Source of the DNA: Escallonia rubra
Lineage: Eukaryota > Streptophyta > Magnoliopsida > Escalloniales > Escalloniaceae
DNA length: 64,000 bases
Reading direction: 5' to 3'
Assembly (NCBI GenBank): GCA_033065855.1
Contig: JAVXUO010002112.1
Coordinates: forward strand, 1 to 64,000
In this document: positions 52,240 through 63,142 of the stretch, in pieces
Position numbering within the stretch: the first letter of the stretch is position 1
How the letters are laid out: each line of letters begins with the position of its first letter
Notes under the pieces: generated by a model
What the model was told of the DNA's origin: nothing
What the model saw: the letters and a program-made list of their open reading frames with translations, nothing else
Databases searched by the model: none
Position numbers and translations under genes: made by a program

Positions 52240-53730
52240 ACAAGCTCTGGCAGCAATACGAAGCTCTGATATTAGGATACAAAAAACTTAAGTGGATTCC
52301 AATGGCCAAAGGATTCCCTCAGCCAAATCATCTCATCCAAAATCCTTGGTGATCTACGAAAGGATTTTCAAGCTAACCTTACTACCCTAGAAGCTCAAAA
52401 TATCAAAATCGCCTCGAGTGTAGGATTACTCTTGGAAAAAGAGCAAAACAAAGATTCTGGAGAGGAACCAAATATCAAAGAGAAGGAAGGGGGAAAAAAA
52501 AGAAAAGCCCAGACTCGAATGTGATGGGCAGTATAAATCTAATGATGAGGGAAAGACTATTATCCCAGAATGGGAAAAGAAATTGGCTACACTTGAGTCA
52601 TAAATTGCTAAGATGAGAAAGACCGATGACGCAATAGACCTCGATACCCTAACCATAGGCTAAAAAAACTGACTCTCTCCGAAGTTTAAGATGCTGGATA
52701 TGGAGAATTCGATGGGGCGTTGGATCCACGGATCCATGTGAAGATGTATGTACGAGCATTAGCTCCTTATGTAGTTAACCAGAATCAATTGGTTCAGTTT
52801 TTTGTTAGACCTTGATAAGAGCCATTGCTCGATGTTTCCTCACTGTCAAAGATTCAAGAGTGATAACGTGGGAAGACATGGTGAGAAAAATTGTTAATCA
52901 ATACCACTTCAGTGCTGATTTGGATATTACTCGAAGAGACATGGAGACTACCAAATAGAAGCCTAAGAAATCAATCTCAACCTTTATAATGTGATAAGGC
53001 CGCTCAGATGGTTAACCGCCCGTCGGAAGAGGAACATGTTAATATGATAAGGAACAACTTGCTACCGGTGTACCAGGGGTATCTATTTGGACACTATCAC
53101 TTTTCCTTCAAAGCACTAATAGGATCCCTAGTGCAAATTGAAAATGCTATCAATAAGAGGACCATACCCCGAGAAACTAAGCCAAGAGAATGCCAAGTCA
53201 GTGTTGGGGGGGGGGGGGGGGACCGATGCTTTGTCAAAGTCAGATAATGTAAATAACGTCAAAAGGGCGAGTTCTTAACAAGTAGTGTCGTGGGAATAAA
53301 TTCCCAAGCCACGATAAGTTTCACCCATTTAACAAGTAGTGACATAGGAAGCTATTCCCAAGCCACGACAGATTTCACCCGTTTAAATGCCTCATTTACA
53401 AAAGTCTTTGAAAAATGGCTACAAGGAGCTTTGATTGCTAAGTTGCCACCCACTCTTGCATCAGTCGTTCTACTCGAAGGATACGATACCCAACCTCATT
53501 GTGCTTATCATCAAAGATTCGGTCATCACACGAAAAAGTGCGGTATCCTACATCATGCCATCCTAGATTTGATTGACAAAGGTGACGTCAATCCTTCTAC
53601 AGGACCCAATACGAAGACAGAATCTCCACTAGCACGTCAAGTGAGCATAAGTGAGACATATTTTCTGGCGCTAAGTCTTTCTATGCTCGACTATGAGGAG
53701 AATATTGTTAGCCAGATCACCCCAGCATGA
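52240..53730 (+). pseudogene. gag: Tat-type gag, module B (many breaks)
   Basis: It begins like module A (ACAAGCTCTGGCA, then a coiled-coil-like stretch ending in an AAGCTCAA-type segment). A gag capsid-like region (about 52680-53250) is recognisable across frames: VRKIVNQYHFS-like and ITRRDMETT-like phrases, then MVNRPSEEEHVNMIRNNLLP. The Cys/His motif CAYHQRFGHHTKKC with HAILDLIDKGD follows at about 53500-53590. Stops and shifts are frequent. A G-run at about 53205-53221 and a 57-bp duplication (53276-53388) also break it. Confidence 0.65.
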
Positions 53731-54394
53731 GATAAAATCGTTAGCTCTCAAATGGTCAAAGACTTTTCCAAGGCCGAGCTAAGTATGATGCCGAGCCGGA
53801 ACCTTGAATGGTTTTCCTAGCATTTTCTAGAATACTCTTTTTTCATACTTGTTTCTTGTTAATGTTTCTACTTAACTTTTGGTTGACGATTTTGTCTGAT
53901 GCGGCAGATAATGAATAAAAAGTCAAAAATATTCTCTTTCCTAAAAGTCTCCTTGAGAGTTTGAGTCAAATAGAGTTTATCTTTCCAGCTCCATCCTAAG
54001 CAAGTCGAGAGCATGATAGTTTTCAAAGAAAGAGAAAGTTGTCTGATTTCATACCGATTGAATTCATAATTGACCAATCAGTTCGGGATATTGTGCACAT
54101 TTAAGCCTAGTGGTCTATCTCGTTGACACTTCTTCTTTGCACTTGGGGGTGGTGACTTACTGTCTTTTCAAGCATAAAAATCAAAATTTCATTTCCTTCA
54201 AAATTGAATGTCAGAAAACCTAACCAGAAAATTTGGTTTGAAACTTAGACATTCGAGTTAGAGTTTAATAGACTGTCATGAAAAAACCATGACCTCTTTT
54301 CTCAGCGAACCTCCCACAACCCTCATTCACCAAAAGCAAGTCCAATCCTCAAAGACAATGAGGTTCAAAGATCAATATTCCATCTTCTAGCTTA
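53731..54394. other. Post-gag sequence of Tat-like element
   Basis: A phrase after the gag module (CCAAGGCCGAGCTAAGTATG..) parallels 52015-52035 (CCCGATGCCAGGCTGAGCATG), confirming duplication of module ends. No pol was found. Confidence 0.4.
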
Positions 54395-56330
54395 TGTAAC
54401 GCCCCGAATTTTTGGAGCGTCAATATCAAATAAACTTAGTCAGAAAGCCTCAAAATATCAAAAAGTATCCCAAGTGGTCATTCATGGCATTTACTGATCA
54501 ATCCCAAAGATACATCAATAAATGTCATAGCGGCCTAAAGTATTTATATAATCCAAATTACTCCGACACGGAGTTCCAAAATAAATTCTAAACAAATTCA
54601 ATTGTCTTAATTATTACATCTAAAAATACTAATACTGACTCAGAGACAAAAATCTGCTAGCTCTCAGTCACACAGTTAGCCCTGTAAACCAATCCCACTT
54701 ACTGATCACCTGAAAAGGAAAACAATAAGCGAGTGAGCCAAATGCCCCGTAAGGTCGCTCAACGGACCAGCCAAAATGATACAAAATGTTTGAGAAACGA
54801 AATTGCGGACATACGGATTTTTTTTTAACGGAACAGATACACAAAAGAATTTCGATATGCCAAACATATTTTTGTACCGAGACAGACACTAGGGAGCCAT
54901 TTAGAATAAGGTCACACATGCCATCACTGACACGTGAAACCAGGTTCAGAAAATAAAATCGCGATCTCTAGCTCATCCCACTGAGCTAGCTCACGTTCAA
55001 ATCCACGCGGGTAAGTCAGAAACAGAAAAGTCACATACACTGTGACATTGCTCTCAGAATTATTAACACGTAGATTCAATAATTCACCACGATACTAACA
55101 AGTTGTCTAGATAATATAATCGTATATATGTCTTTCTCGAGTTACACAAACTGATATGGTGCAAAGATAAATAAATATTTATAATTAATACACGTGCGAT
55201 ATTTCAAATGACCTCAGAACTAGCTCAATATTGGACTTAACCCGAAGAGGATAAAACGATGAGTTCAACGAAATTAAAATCGCTGAAATATGAGTGTAAC
55301 ACAACTAACTGAAGAACTGGACACAAAAACATACACATAATTCCAAGGTAATGGAGTCAAGGTACAATAACTGGAAAAATATTAGTCTGGCCAAAGAAAA
55401 GTGTGTACGGCCGAGGCATATGGAGTGGTGAGCTTAGCATAATATAATAAGACTTAAGAAGAAAAGGAGAAAGACAAGTCCTGATCTTTTTTAAAGTGAC
55501 ATCATGTGACAAGCCATTAGGGATGCTCACACGTCTCAAGAAGTCAATTGGTATTCCATGAAGAATGCAACATAAAGGGGTGAATACGTAATCATATCAT
55601 CAGGTATCTGGGTCAACAGAAGAAAACATTGGCAGGTTTCTTACACACGGCTGTACGATCAAGTGCAAGGCCATAGATTGGATTTCTTATGGCACATAAA
55701 ACGAGAGAGAAAAAAAATGAAGGCTGTAGACCCGATAAACGAGCAATAATAAACTGAAAGCAGCCGCGAGATGGACAGCTAACTGTGTATGGCACAGAAA
55801 TCGAAGCATCAAGAGAAACGTGCCGAAAATACATAGTAACGACACGGAAATCGAAACAACTGAATTGAGGAATTAAATCATTAAAATGACTGATTAATCC
55901 GATGCCAATTCAGATTTTCAAAAGTAATCACTTACCTTTGTTCAAGTAATTTAATTCAAAACATTAATCCTCTCAAACAAATTGTATCAAAACTCTAATA
56001 TAAAAATATCCAAATTTTCAATAAGAACTCTATCAATCACAATAATTTATGTGGTTCTTACCACACACCTCAATTTCAAAACCAAAAATAAACTTACCTC
56101 GAAGTGATGATCAATATTTCCAAACGTCTCTTCCTAGGGATTCTTTGGCAACTTTTCTGAATTCTCTTGTGTTCCTATGAAACATATATTGTACGTAACT
56201 ATCAGACACCTAAAAGATATATACTTATATTCCTAATACAATAAGAATTTTAAAATACCCGTTACGTCCCCAATCTCTCTAATATTTTTTTTCTTTTTTT
56301 TATATAAGCATTTAAATATGAGGGGTCTAA
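54395..56330 (-). repeat. Minus-strand LTR of the outer-element superfamily (partial)
   Basis: On the minus strand it ends GGGGCGTTACA at 54395. It contains the family landmarks in reverse: AAATGCCCCGTAAGGTCGCT (about 54742), GCGATCTCTAGCTC (about 54961), and the CACATACACTGTGAC block (about 55032). Beyond 55080 similarity fades. A TTACCTCGAAGTGATGATC block near 56095 may be the distal part. No start (expected ATTTTCGGGGTATTACA type) was found; the right end is approximate. Confidence 0.6.
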
Positions 56331-56444
56331 TAGCTTAAAGCATTCATCTTGAAGAAAAAAGAGAAGAAAAAGCCCGCTAGACTGAAAATCCTAAAAGCGG
56401 CGGTCTAGACAGAAGTTAGGGCACAAAAAAAATGTGAGAGAGTG

Positions 56445-56845
56445 AGACACCTCAAAAGAATGTAGGTTGCCTAAGTCTTCCTCAAAAGAATGTAGGTTGC
56501 TCATGTAAATGCCCTTGAGGGTTTTCGCTCGCGCCCTTGAGGGTTCTCGTTCGCGCCCTTGAGAGCTAATCGAGCGCAAAGCTCACGTAAATGCCCTAGG
56601 GGTTTGATGGAACATAAAATTCTCGTATGCGCCCTTGAGGGCTAATGGAGCACAAAGCTCTTGTAAATGCCTTGGAGAGTTTCATGGAACATAAAGTTCT
56701 CGTATGCGCCGTTGAGGGCTAATGTAGCATAAAGCTCAGGTAAATACCATTAGGGTTTTGGTGGAACATATTGACCTTGAGGGCTAATGTGCCCTGGGGG
56801 ATTTGACGGAACATAAAGTGCTCGTAAGCGCCCTTTAGGGCTAAA
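56445..56845 (+). repeat. Tandem repeats of about 76-87 bp (CCCTTGAGGGCTAAT)
   Basis: Units contain GCGCCCTTGAGGGCTAATGG, AGCACAAAGCTC, GTAAATGCC and GGAACATAAAGTTCTCGTAT. At least four units start near 56547, 56630, 56707 and 56770. A shorter duplication, CCTCAAAAGAATGTAGGTTG, precedes them (56451 and 56480). Confidence 0.8.
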
Positions 56846-57785
56846 TAAGAAGACGCGCGGCATTGTGCCCGTAATATGGCAGCTGTTATGAAGCCCCCCG
56901 TCTAAGAGGGCACAAGGCATTAAGCCCGTAATATTGATGATGTCATAAGATATAAAGCCCCCCCCCCCCCCAACCCAATAAGGCCTGTGTAAGCAATAGA
57001 AATATAAAGGACCATAATCTATCTGTTCTTCTGGACAAGCATATAGAGCTAGAGGACGAGGAATCCGTCTGAGCAAGATGTCACTGGGTAATAAAGATGA
57101 TGCCGCCATTTGTCAATATACTGTAAGCAACTAAATTTGATTTGCTAGTTACATGAGCTTGAGCTTGCAGTTGTACCAGACATATTAGCGATGCTACCCC
57201 AACAGGGACTGGTAATGTGTTTTGTTCATTAGATGTGTTGGCAGCATGCGTGCCTCCATCATTGTAGGATTTGTTTCTCAAAGAGCAGTGGCATGAATAT
57301 CTGACCATTTATAGAGGTCATTGTATGACCGAATATATCGCAAGACTTACTGGTAATGTCGATTCGGTAAGATGCGGCAACAGAAACCCTAGGCGTGACT
57401 TCAAGTCACATGGTGCTGTGAATTTGGTCCTCACATATGAAATGGTTTTTATGTCACTGTTGATGCTTGCAGGTGCAATTTAAGCCCTTGCAACAAGAAA
57501 AAGTACGTGACTGAAAAAAATAGCCTTTCAAAGCATATGAGCTTACAACTACAACTATGTTTTTAACATAGAAATAAGAGTGACGTTTATAAAATGTGGC
57601 CCCACTAGGGCTTTGCCGGTTAGGCAATATGATGTGCTGCACTGCGTGTCACAGGTGTGCTTAAAAAGTCATAGCAGTCAGAAGCCCCTACTTGTGACGT
57701 GCTTGTGCTAATTGACGCAACTGGATAATGCTAGACTAACATAAATAGGTCTAGGTAATATAAGAGTGAGCAGGAGAAACAGCCT
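56846..57785. other. Unassigned sequence
   Basis: Includes a C-run (56951-56963). Short open frames (for example 57271-57483) show no known domain. Confidence 0.4.
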
Positions 57786-57793
57786 CTTGAGAG

Positions 57794-58572
57794 TAGGGAT
57801 GGCAATTTGATCTGCACCCCCAGATATCCACCCTGCCTTGATTCTATAGGAGCGGATTTTTTTTTTACGTTAACCAGGTCATGGGGCGGGTATGGTAATA
57901 AAATTAGAAACCCGCAGCACGTACGGATCGGATATGGTATTTAGTCTAACCTGCCCCGGTATCCGACCCGTACCCACCCCGCATACTTACATAACCCTAA
58001 ATTTGATACAATCTGGGCCGTTCATCTTGGCCATATAAATACTACAACAAAAACCCTAGCCACACTTTGTCTTTCCCTTCTTCTCATCTTCTTTTAGCCG
58101 CACTCCCTATACAGCTCTTCCCTGTGTAGCTTCCACAAATTCCACCCGGTCGTGTGTCCACAAACCATCTCACCACTTCCATTATCTCTGCACTGCTTTC
58201 ACCCATGCATTTCAGATTTAGTCACCACCTCCACGGACCACTCCAGTGCTCCTTCATCATCGCATCTCGACCGCGCTTTTGAAATTGCAACGTCACATCT
58301 CGACCACTCCTTCACCATCATTTCTCGACCACTCCTTCGTGCGTCATCTATTTCGATTTCAATTGCAGCTTTTAAAATCGCAACAGTCGCATCTCTCTAG
58401 ATGGGGGCAGAGCGGGGCAGGCCGGGTTTTTTCATATTCCGAAGGATCAGGGATGATAATCGCGTGTCTTGACCTGATGGTGGCGGGGCAGGACGGAGTC
58501 GCGTATCTTGACTACCGGGGCGGGTAGGGATCTCATGAAATCTGCATCCGACCCATCACATTGCCATTCCTA
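57794..58572. mobile_element. Non-autonomous hAT-like element (779 bp) with promoter-like block
   Basis: The ends TAGGGATGGCAATTTGATC and (inverted) TAGGAATGGCAATGTGATG are inverted repeats. The identical 8-bp duplication CTTGAGAG flanks it (57786-57793 and 58573-58580). GC-rich subterminal GGGGCGGGT and CCCGACCC motifs follow. Inside, TATAAATAC (58034) is followed by AAACCCTA (58051-58058) and a CT-rich leader. The open frames after it (58152-58527) were not recognised. Confidence 0.9.
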
Positions 58573-58580
58573 CTTGAGAG

Positions 58581-59363
58581 GCTTGCTAGCGCCTAAAATT
58601 GTAGTCGCTTAACTTTTTATCGACAAATATGCTAGGACGTATATGCCATTTTTAAAGAGTGTGCGACATATGTTAACTAGACCACGTGGGTCTTGAATTT
58701 AAATTAACATTTTTTCCCGGGTTAAAAGCTTAATGCTTTAAAAGCATACAACCTAAATTGAATAAATAAGACCCATTGGTTTAATCACGTAATACTTTTT
58801 AAATGTGCGGCATATGTTGAATACATAAGTACACTGTGGGTCCAAAAGTAAATATGCATCTTTATGGGAGGGGGGCATTTTAAATGGTTTACAATGGTCA
58901 TGTCACCTGGTCTATTCAGTTTCTCTCTGACGACCGGAGAGCCCTGGCCAATGCATCACCGCATGGGATCATCCATGACTAGACAACAAAGACCAAGGCA
59001 GCGTCAAGTTAGGGGAGAACGCAACATAGAGGGAGGTCACGATGGTGTTTGTTAAACACAAATATGCATAAATACATCACAAAAAATGACTTCAATAAAT
59101 CTTAATACGTGGGTCCTAACCATGAATATGCATAGTTATGGGGTAAAAGTGCAAAAGTAGAATTTTGTAAAGGAATCACCCGTGTAATACCCATAGTTCA
59201 GGTTCTTCTTCACGAAGAGGAGTGCCATAGCGCCCCCGGCAGTGGACCATATTCCCTAAGTATTCAACGCATGTAAAGATTACAAATTCGGCCACGTTAT
59301 CCCGTAAACGTTGAAGGCTGTGTGGTGGCTCACCTATTCTATCGTTGACGGTCTCGTGGTGGA
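58581..59363. other. Unassigned sequence
   Basis: AAATATGCATMTTTATGG-like phrases occur near 58850 and 59121. The open frame near 58864-59055 has no known domain. Confidence 0.4.
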
Positions 59364-59371
59364 GCTAGTGG

Positions 59372-60214
59372 TTGTGACGGTCTGTGGCGGAGGAAGCGGG
59401 GGGCACCGGTGGGCTGATGCCCACCTGCTTCTCCAGAATTTTTCCTCTTTAAATGATATATTTATCTTTAATGGTGAAAGTGTCCACCTAAAAATTTGAA
59501 AAATACTTAAAGGAGATGTATTTGTGGTCATTTTACATGTTAATATACTCAAAAGTTCCAAGGATGGTAAAAAAATATATCCTTTCAGTCATTTAAAATG
59601 TTAAACTTGAACAAATAAACCAAAAAAATAGAAATAACAACTTAATCTACGCATAAAGTCAACAAAAAAAAAATTTACTCTCATTCTTACGGTTTCCAAA
59701 GCTTCAATACTTTCAAAGCCTTAAAGGCACATATGCAGATAGGAAAGCACTGCCTCTTCCTCAGTTCTCTCACTGCCAATCAGCCTTACCTCCCGCCGGC
59801 ACGCCCTCAGCGGCCAACGCCACTGCCTCCACTGGCTGGTCCATCTCCGGCAGGTCACATGCTTGCTAGTCACGTCACCCTATGCCTAAAGGTCAAGCCC
59901 TCACATGCTTAGGCATGACCTCAGGTACGATTCACAGGCTCACCGGCGACGACGCTCACAGGCGGCAGTGGGCAGGTCAATTTCTCGACAAGCCGTCTAT
60001 GAAAGTAAGGAAAGATCCAGTGATTGATTCTTAAATTTTCTACTTCTAAGAACCCTTCCTTTTTTGTATCAATCTAGAATGTGACAATTGAGTTTTGGAA
60101 TTTACAATATGCAATTAAAAATTGGTAGAATTTGATAATTACTGCTAGTGGGATTGTTAATTTTAGATTGAGATTGTGGTGCCCACCTTAAAAAAAACTC
60201 TGGCTTCACCACTG
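59372..60214. mobile_element. Non-autonomous hAT-like element (843 bp), CAGTGG type
   Basis: The ends CTGTGGCGGAGG and (inverted) CAGTGGTGAAGCCAGAG are imperfect inverted repeats. The flanks GTGACGGT (59364-59371) and GTGACGAT (60215-60222) match at 7 of 8 bases. The ends resemble those of 46688-47138, so both may belong to one family. The surrounding GGTGG-rich DNA was contiguous before insertion. Confidence 0.7.
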
Positions 60215-60222
60215 GTGACGAT

Positions 60223-61585
60223 CATGGTGGTCCGGTGACGTTACTTGGTAGATCTTCACGGATTGGGATGGCGTAATGACAAGGGTTAGACCGGAAATTT
60301 GGCGACGTGGTCGTTGATCGTAGCGTGTGTTTGGTGGCAGTGGTGCCGCTGCTGGCCGTGATGTTGGGAAGTGGTGCAAAATGGTGGAGGTAGTCTGCCG
60401 CTCGGTGGAGACATCGTGCTCGATTGCCTGGACTTTGGCTACCGACAATGGCCTCCGATGGTCTTTCTGGGCGATGCAGCAGTGCCGCAGTTAAGGTGAC
60501 TGCCGTCACATGTAGTGGCTGGCCGTTGTTGGTTTGTCATTAGCTAATCATGGCATTGACTGCGGCGAGGTGACTGGAGAAGATGCCATTGCGACAGCAG
60601 ATCTGATGGCTGGCGTGAGCCTTCTTCTTCTTTTCTTTTTTTCTTCTTTCTTTTCTGTTTTTCTATGACTGTAAGCCGTAAGGACAGTGCCGCGATAGCG
60701 GCATGGTGGCATGGATCTAGTTCCCCACAGGCCATCACGGGTCTTCTGTGACAAATCGGTGGCGATGGCACAACTTCTCGTCGAGGTGGTGACTGGGCTG
60801 TATACCCACGGTGGTTGTGCAGTGGTAGTGGTGGTTGGGAAGCATACATGACGGCGCATATGAGGTGCACCCGTGTGGTGGCATTATTACTGCCGCTTCT
60901 TTTCCTTCTCATGGACTGTTTGACAGAGGTGTCGTCGATGGCTCATATGGCTGCCGACGGTAGCTTGTGATGACAATTAAATTTAGAGACCCGCGACACC
61001 GAAGGTTCTGTCATTGCCACCGGCGACTCGCAGTACTATTATTGAGGTCTTCTTGAGGTAAATCGGCTAGGTTGGCGGGTCCCACGGATGGATCAAATCT
61101 GTTGCTGCTAAAAATATGCTCTGAAACCATAGCCAGGATCGATGACTTGCAAGGCAGAAAAATGAGTGATCACTAAGTAGGGTTCCTGGCGGAGAACTTT
61201 TCGATGCTTAAATCAGAGCATAGCTATAGGATAGGAACTCCGAAAAAACATGAAATATTGTATGTCTGTGTGTGTAATTGTGTGCGTACCTGGGGGTAGT
61301 CCCCTTTATATAGCTATAGGTAAAAAAAGCCCTAGTAAGACTAGGAGCCTGATAGCTGGGCCTTGGGTCAGATCTGTTAGAATCGCGCTAGGATCCTTGA
61401 AGATCAAGTCTCGATCTTTGAGGATTCTTCTAGAATCATAATTCTCAATAAGGTAATTTGATCCAGTTTGACTGGGAATGTCGGATGAATTATTAGGAGT
61501 TTACATTTGAGCTATATAAACTGATTGTGGGCATGGATTTTATTCATCCTCTGCAAAAGCCTTCTTATCTTTTATTCAATCTCTC
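60223..61585. other. GC-richer unassigned DNA
   Basis: GTGG/GGTGG-rich. Minus-strand open frames (60206-60912) are His/Thr/Pro-rich and not recognised; they could be a leader or decayed capture. GATCAAGTC/GATCTTTGAGGATT phrases near 61390-61430 are locally repeated. Confidence 0.35.
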
Positions 61586-61588
61586 TTA

Positions 61589-62417
61589 GAGTGCTTTTGG
61601 AACCATGGAATTGATGGGATTTCATTTCAAATACCAAGATTTTGTTGTTTGGAACATTAAAAAAAAGGAATTGGAATTGGATTTCATGGAATTGACTGGA
61701 TTTGTTTCTATAAAGTGAATCCATTGAAAAATGGTCGGATTTCATGGATTTGGATTTACTTGAATCAAACGTAATTATTGGCTTATCTTATCCTTTTCTG
61801 GATCTCTCCAACAATGAACCCACCACTACCGTCTTCATTTTCGCTACCGACACACCACTTTTACTACCACCACTGGCACCACTATTGCCACCAATATAGG
61901 CAACACCACCACCACCGCCACCATTACTGCCACCGCCGCCGCCACCACCACTACTACACTACCACCACTGCCACCACTATCGATGCTGCAACTACCACTA
62001 CCGCCACCACTACTGCAACCACCGCCGTCGCCACTGCTACTGCCACCATCGCCATTGCAGCCACCACCATCGCCACCACTGCCACTGGCGTCAGTATTGG
62101 CGTCACTTGACCATTATCATCATTACCATCACTTGACCACCCCATCACTTCCATCGTCGATGCCGCTACTCAGTGTGGTGTCGCCACTACCATTACCATG
62201 TGGTGGCACTAGCATACTTGAAATAACTTACCGTAGTTCTTTTTTCATCGTAAGTTAAAGATATAATTGTCTAAAAATTTATTACATTTCCATTTTCCTT
62301 TATTCTACAAACACAAAACATGAATTATGTGATTTGAATTCCATTCCGCTCCAAACAAAAAAATCCAAGTCCGCATTTGAAATCCAAATCTTAAAAGGAT
62401 TGGTTCCAAACATACTG
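61589..62417. mobile_element. Non-autonomous PIF/Harbinger-like element (829 bp)
   Basis: The left end GAGTGCTTTTGGAACCATGG and the inverted right end CAGTATGTTTGGAACCAATC are similar for about 45 bp, including a shared TTTCAAAT. TTA flanks both sides (61586-61588 and 62418-62420), the usual Harbinger/Tourist duplication. The core is a trinucleotide-type array (CCACCACTGCCACC, 61800-62130), so the long open frames on both strands there are not genes. Confidence 0.7.
61800..62130. repeat. (CCACYR)n imperfect trinucleotide array
   Basis: Over 300 bp of CCA/CCG/ACT-type triplets, giving Thr/Ala/His or Val/Ala homopolymer-like translations in the various frames. Confidence 0.9.
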
Positions 62418-62420
62418 TTA

Positions 62421-63142
62421 GTCTTCATTGTTTTCTCATCCAATTAAAGAGAGCATTGATTGGGAGCTTACATTTGAGAGATATACATATTCATAAGTCA
62501 TTAATACACTCATCTCTCATGTTCTAGAGCTTAATTTTGCACTCATCAACTTCTAGAGAGTCAATCTTTGTACACAATATTTCAGCTTAAGTTTCTTGTA
62601 TCAAATATTGGAGTTGTCAAACTTTTGGAATTTTAGGATTGTCAAAACTTATTCTTGATGTGGGTATAGCATCAATGGATTGTAAGAAGTTCGGTCTTGA
62701 CCTATAAGGAAGACCATTCTAGTGGATTCGAGAGTCTTTCAAGGGACTTCCTTAAAGAGGTGGACGTAAGCTTGAGGGTAATTCAAGCCAAACCATCATA
62801 ATCTCAATTGTCAAGTATCTCTACACCCTTCTCTCTTTACATTATTGCCTTTTACTTATTTTGCAATTGGTTATTTTACTTATTTGAGATATTGTGTTTG
62901 AGGTTTATAATTTGAGTTATCCAAGTGTTCATCCTAATTTTTCAAAACTGGTTATGACTAATTGTTAATCTTATAAAGTAGTATAAAATCCCTATTTCCC
63001 CCTCCCTCCTCCTCTTCTTATAGGGTGTTTTATTGGTTTCATTACCTTTAGCTCTCTAAATCATACCTAACAGTATAAGGGAAGGGATGATGATCCAAGT
63101 TTCACTTTAATAAAGTAAAAATGTCAAAGCAAAAAGTGATAA
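62421..63142. other. Unassigned AT-rich sequence
   Basis: It contains TCTAGAGAGTCAATCTTTGT and GTTCGGTCTTGACC phrases and no coding region. The sequence AGGAAGACCATTCTAGTGG near 62710 is not diagnostic. Confidence 0.4.

Larger units (their letters stand above)
47172..54394 (+). mobile_element. Tat/Ogre-like Ty3/gypsy element, 5' part, decayed
   Basis: A 5' LTR (47172-48550) and an Arg-tRNA-type primer site are followed by repeats, an inserted MULE, a second promoter-like region and two gag modules. No protease, RT, RNase H or integrase was found and no 3' LTR appears before the minus-strand LTR at 54395. It is truncated or non-autonomous. The right boundary is set by the next element and is uncertain. 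Confidence 0.65.

Noticed and set aside
61778-62258. Thr/Ala/His-rich frames on both strands
   Set aside because: Translation of an imperfect trinucleotide array inside a Harbinger-like element.
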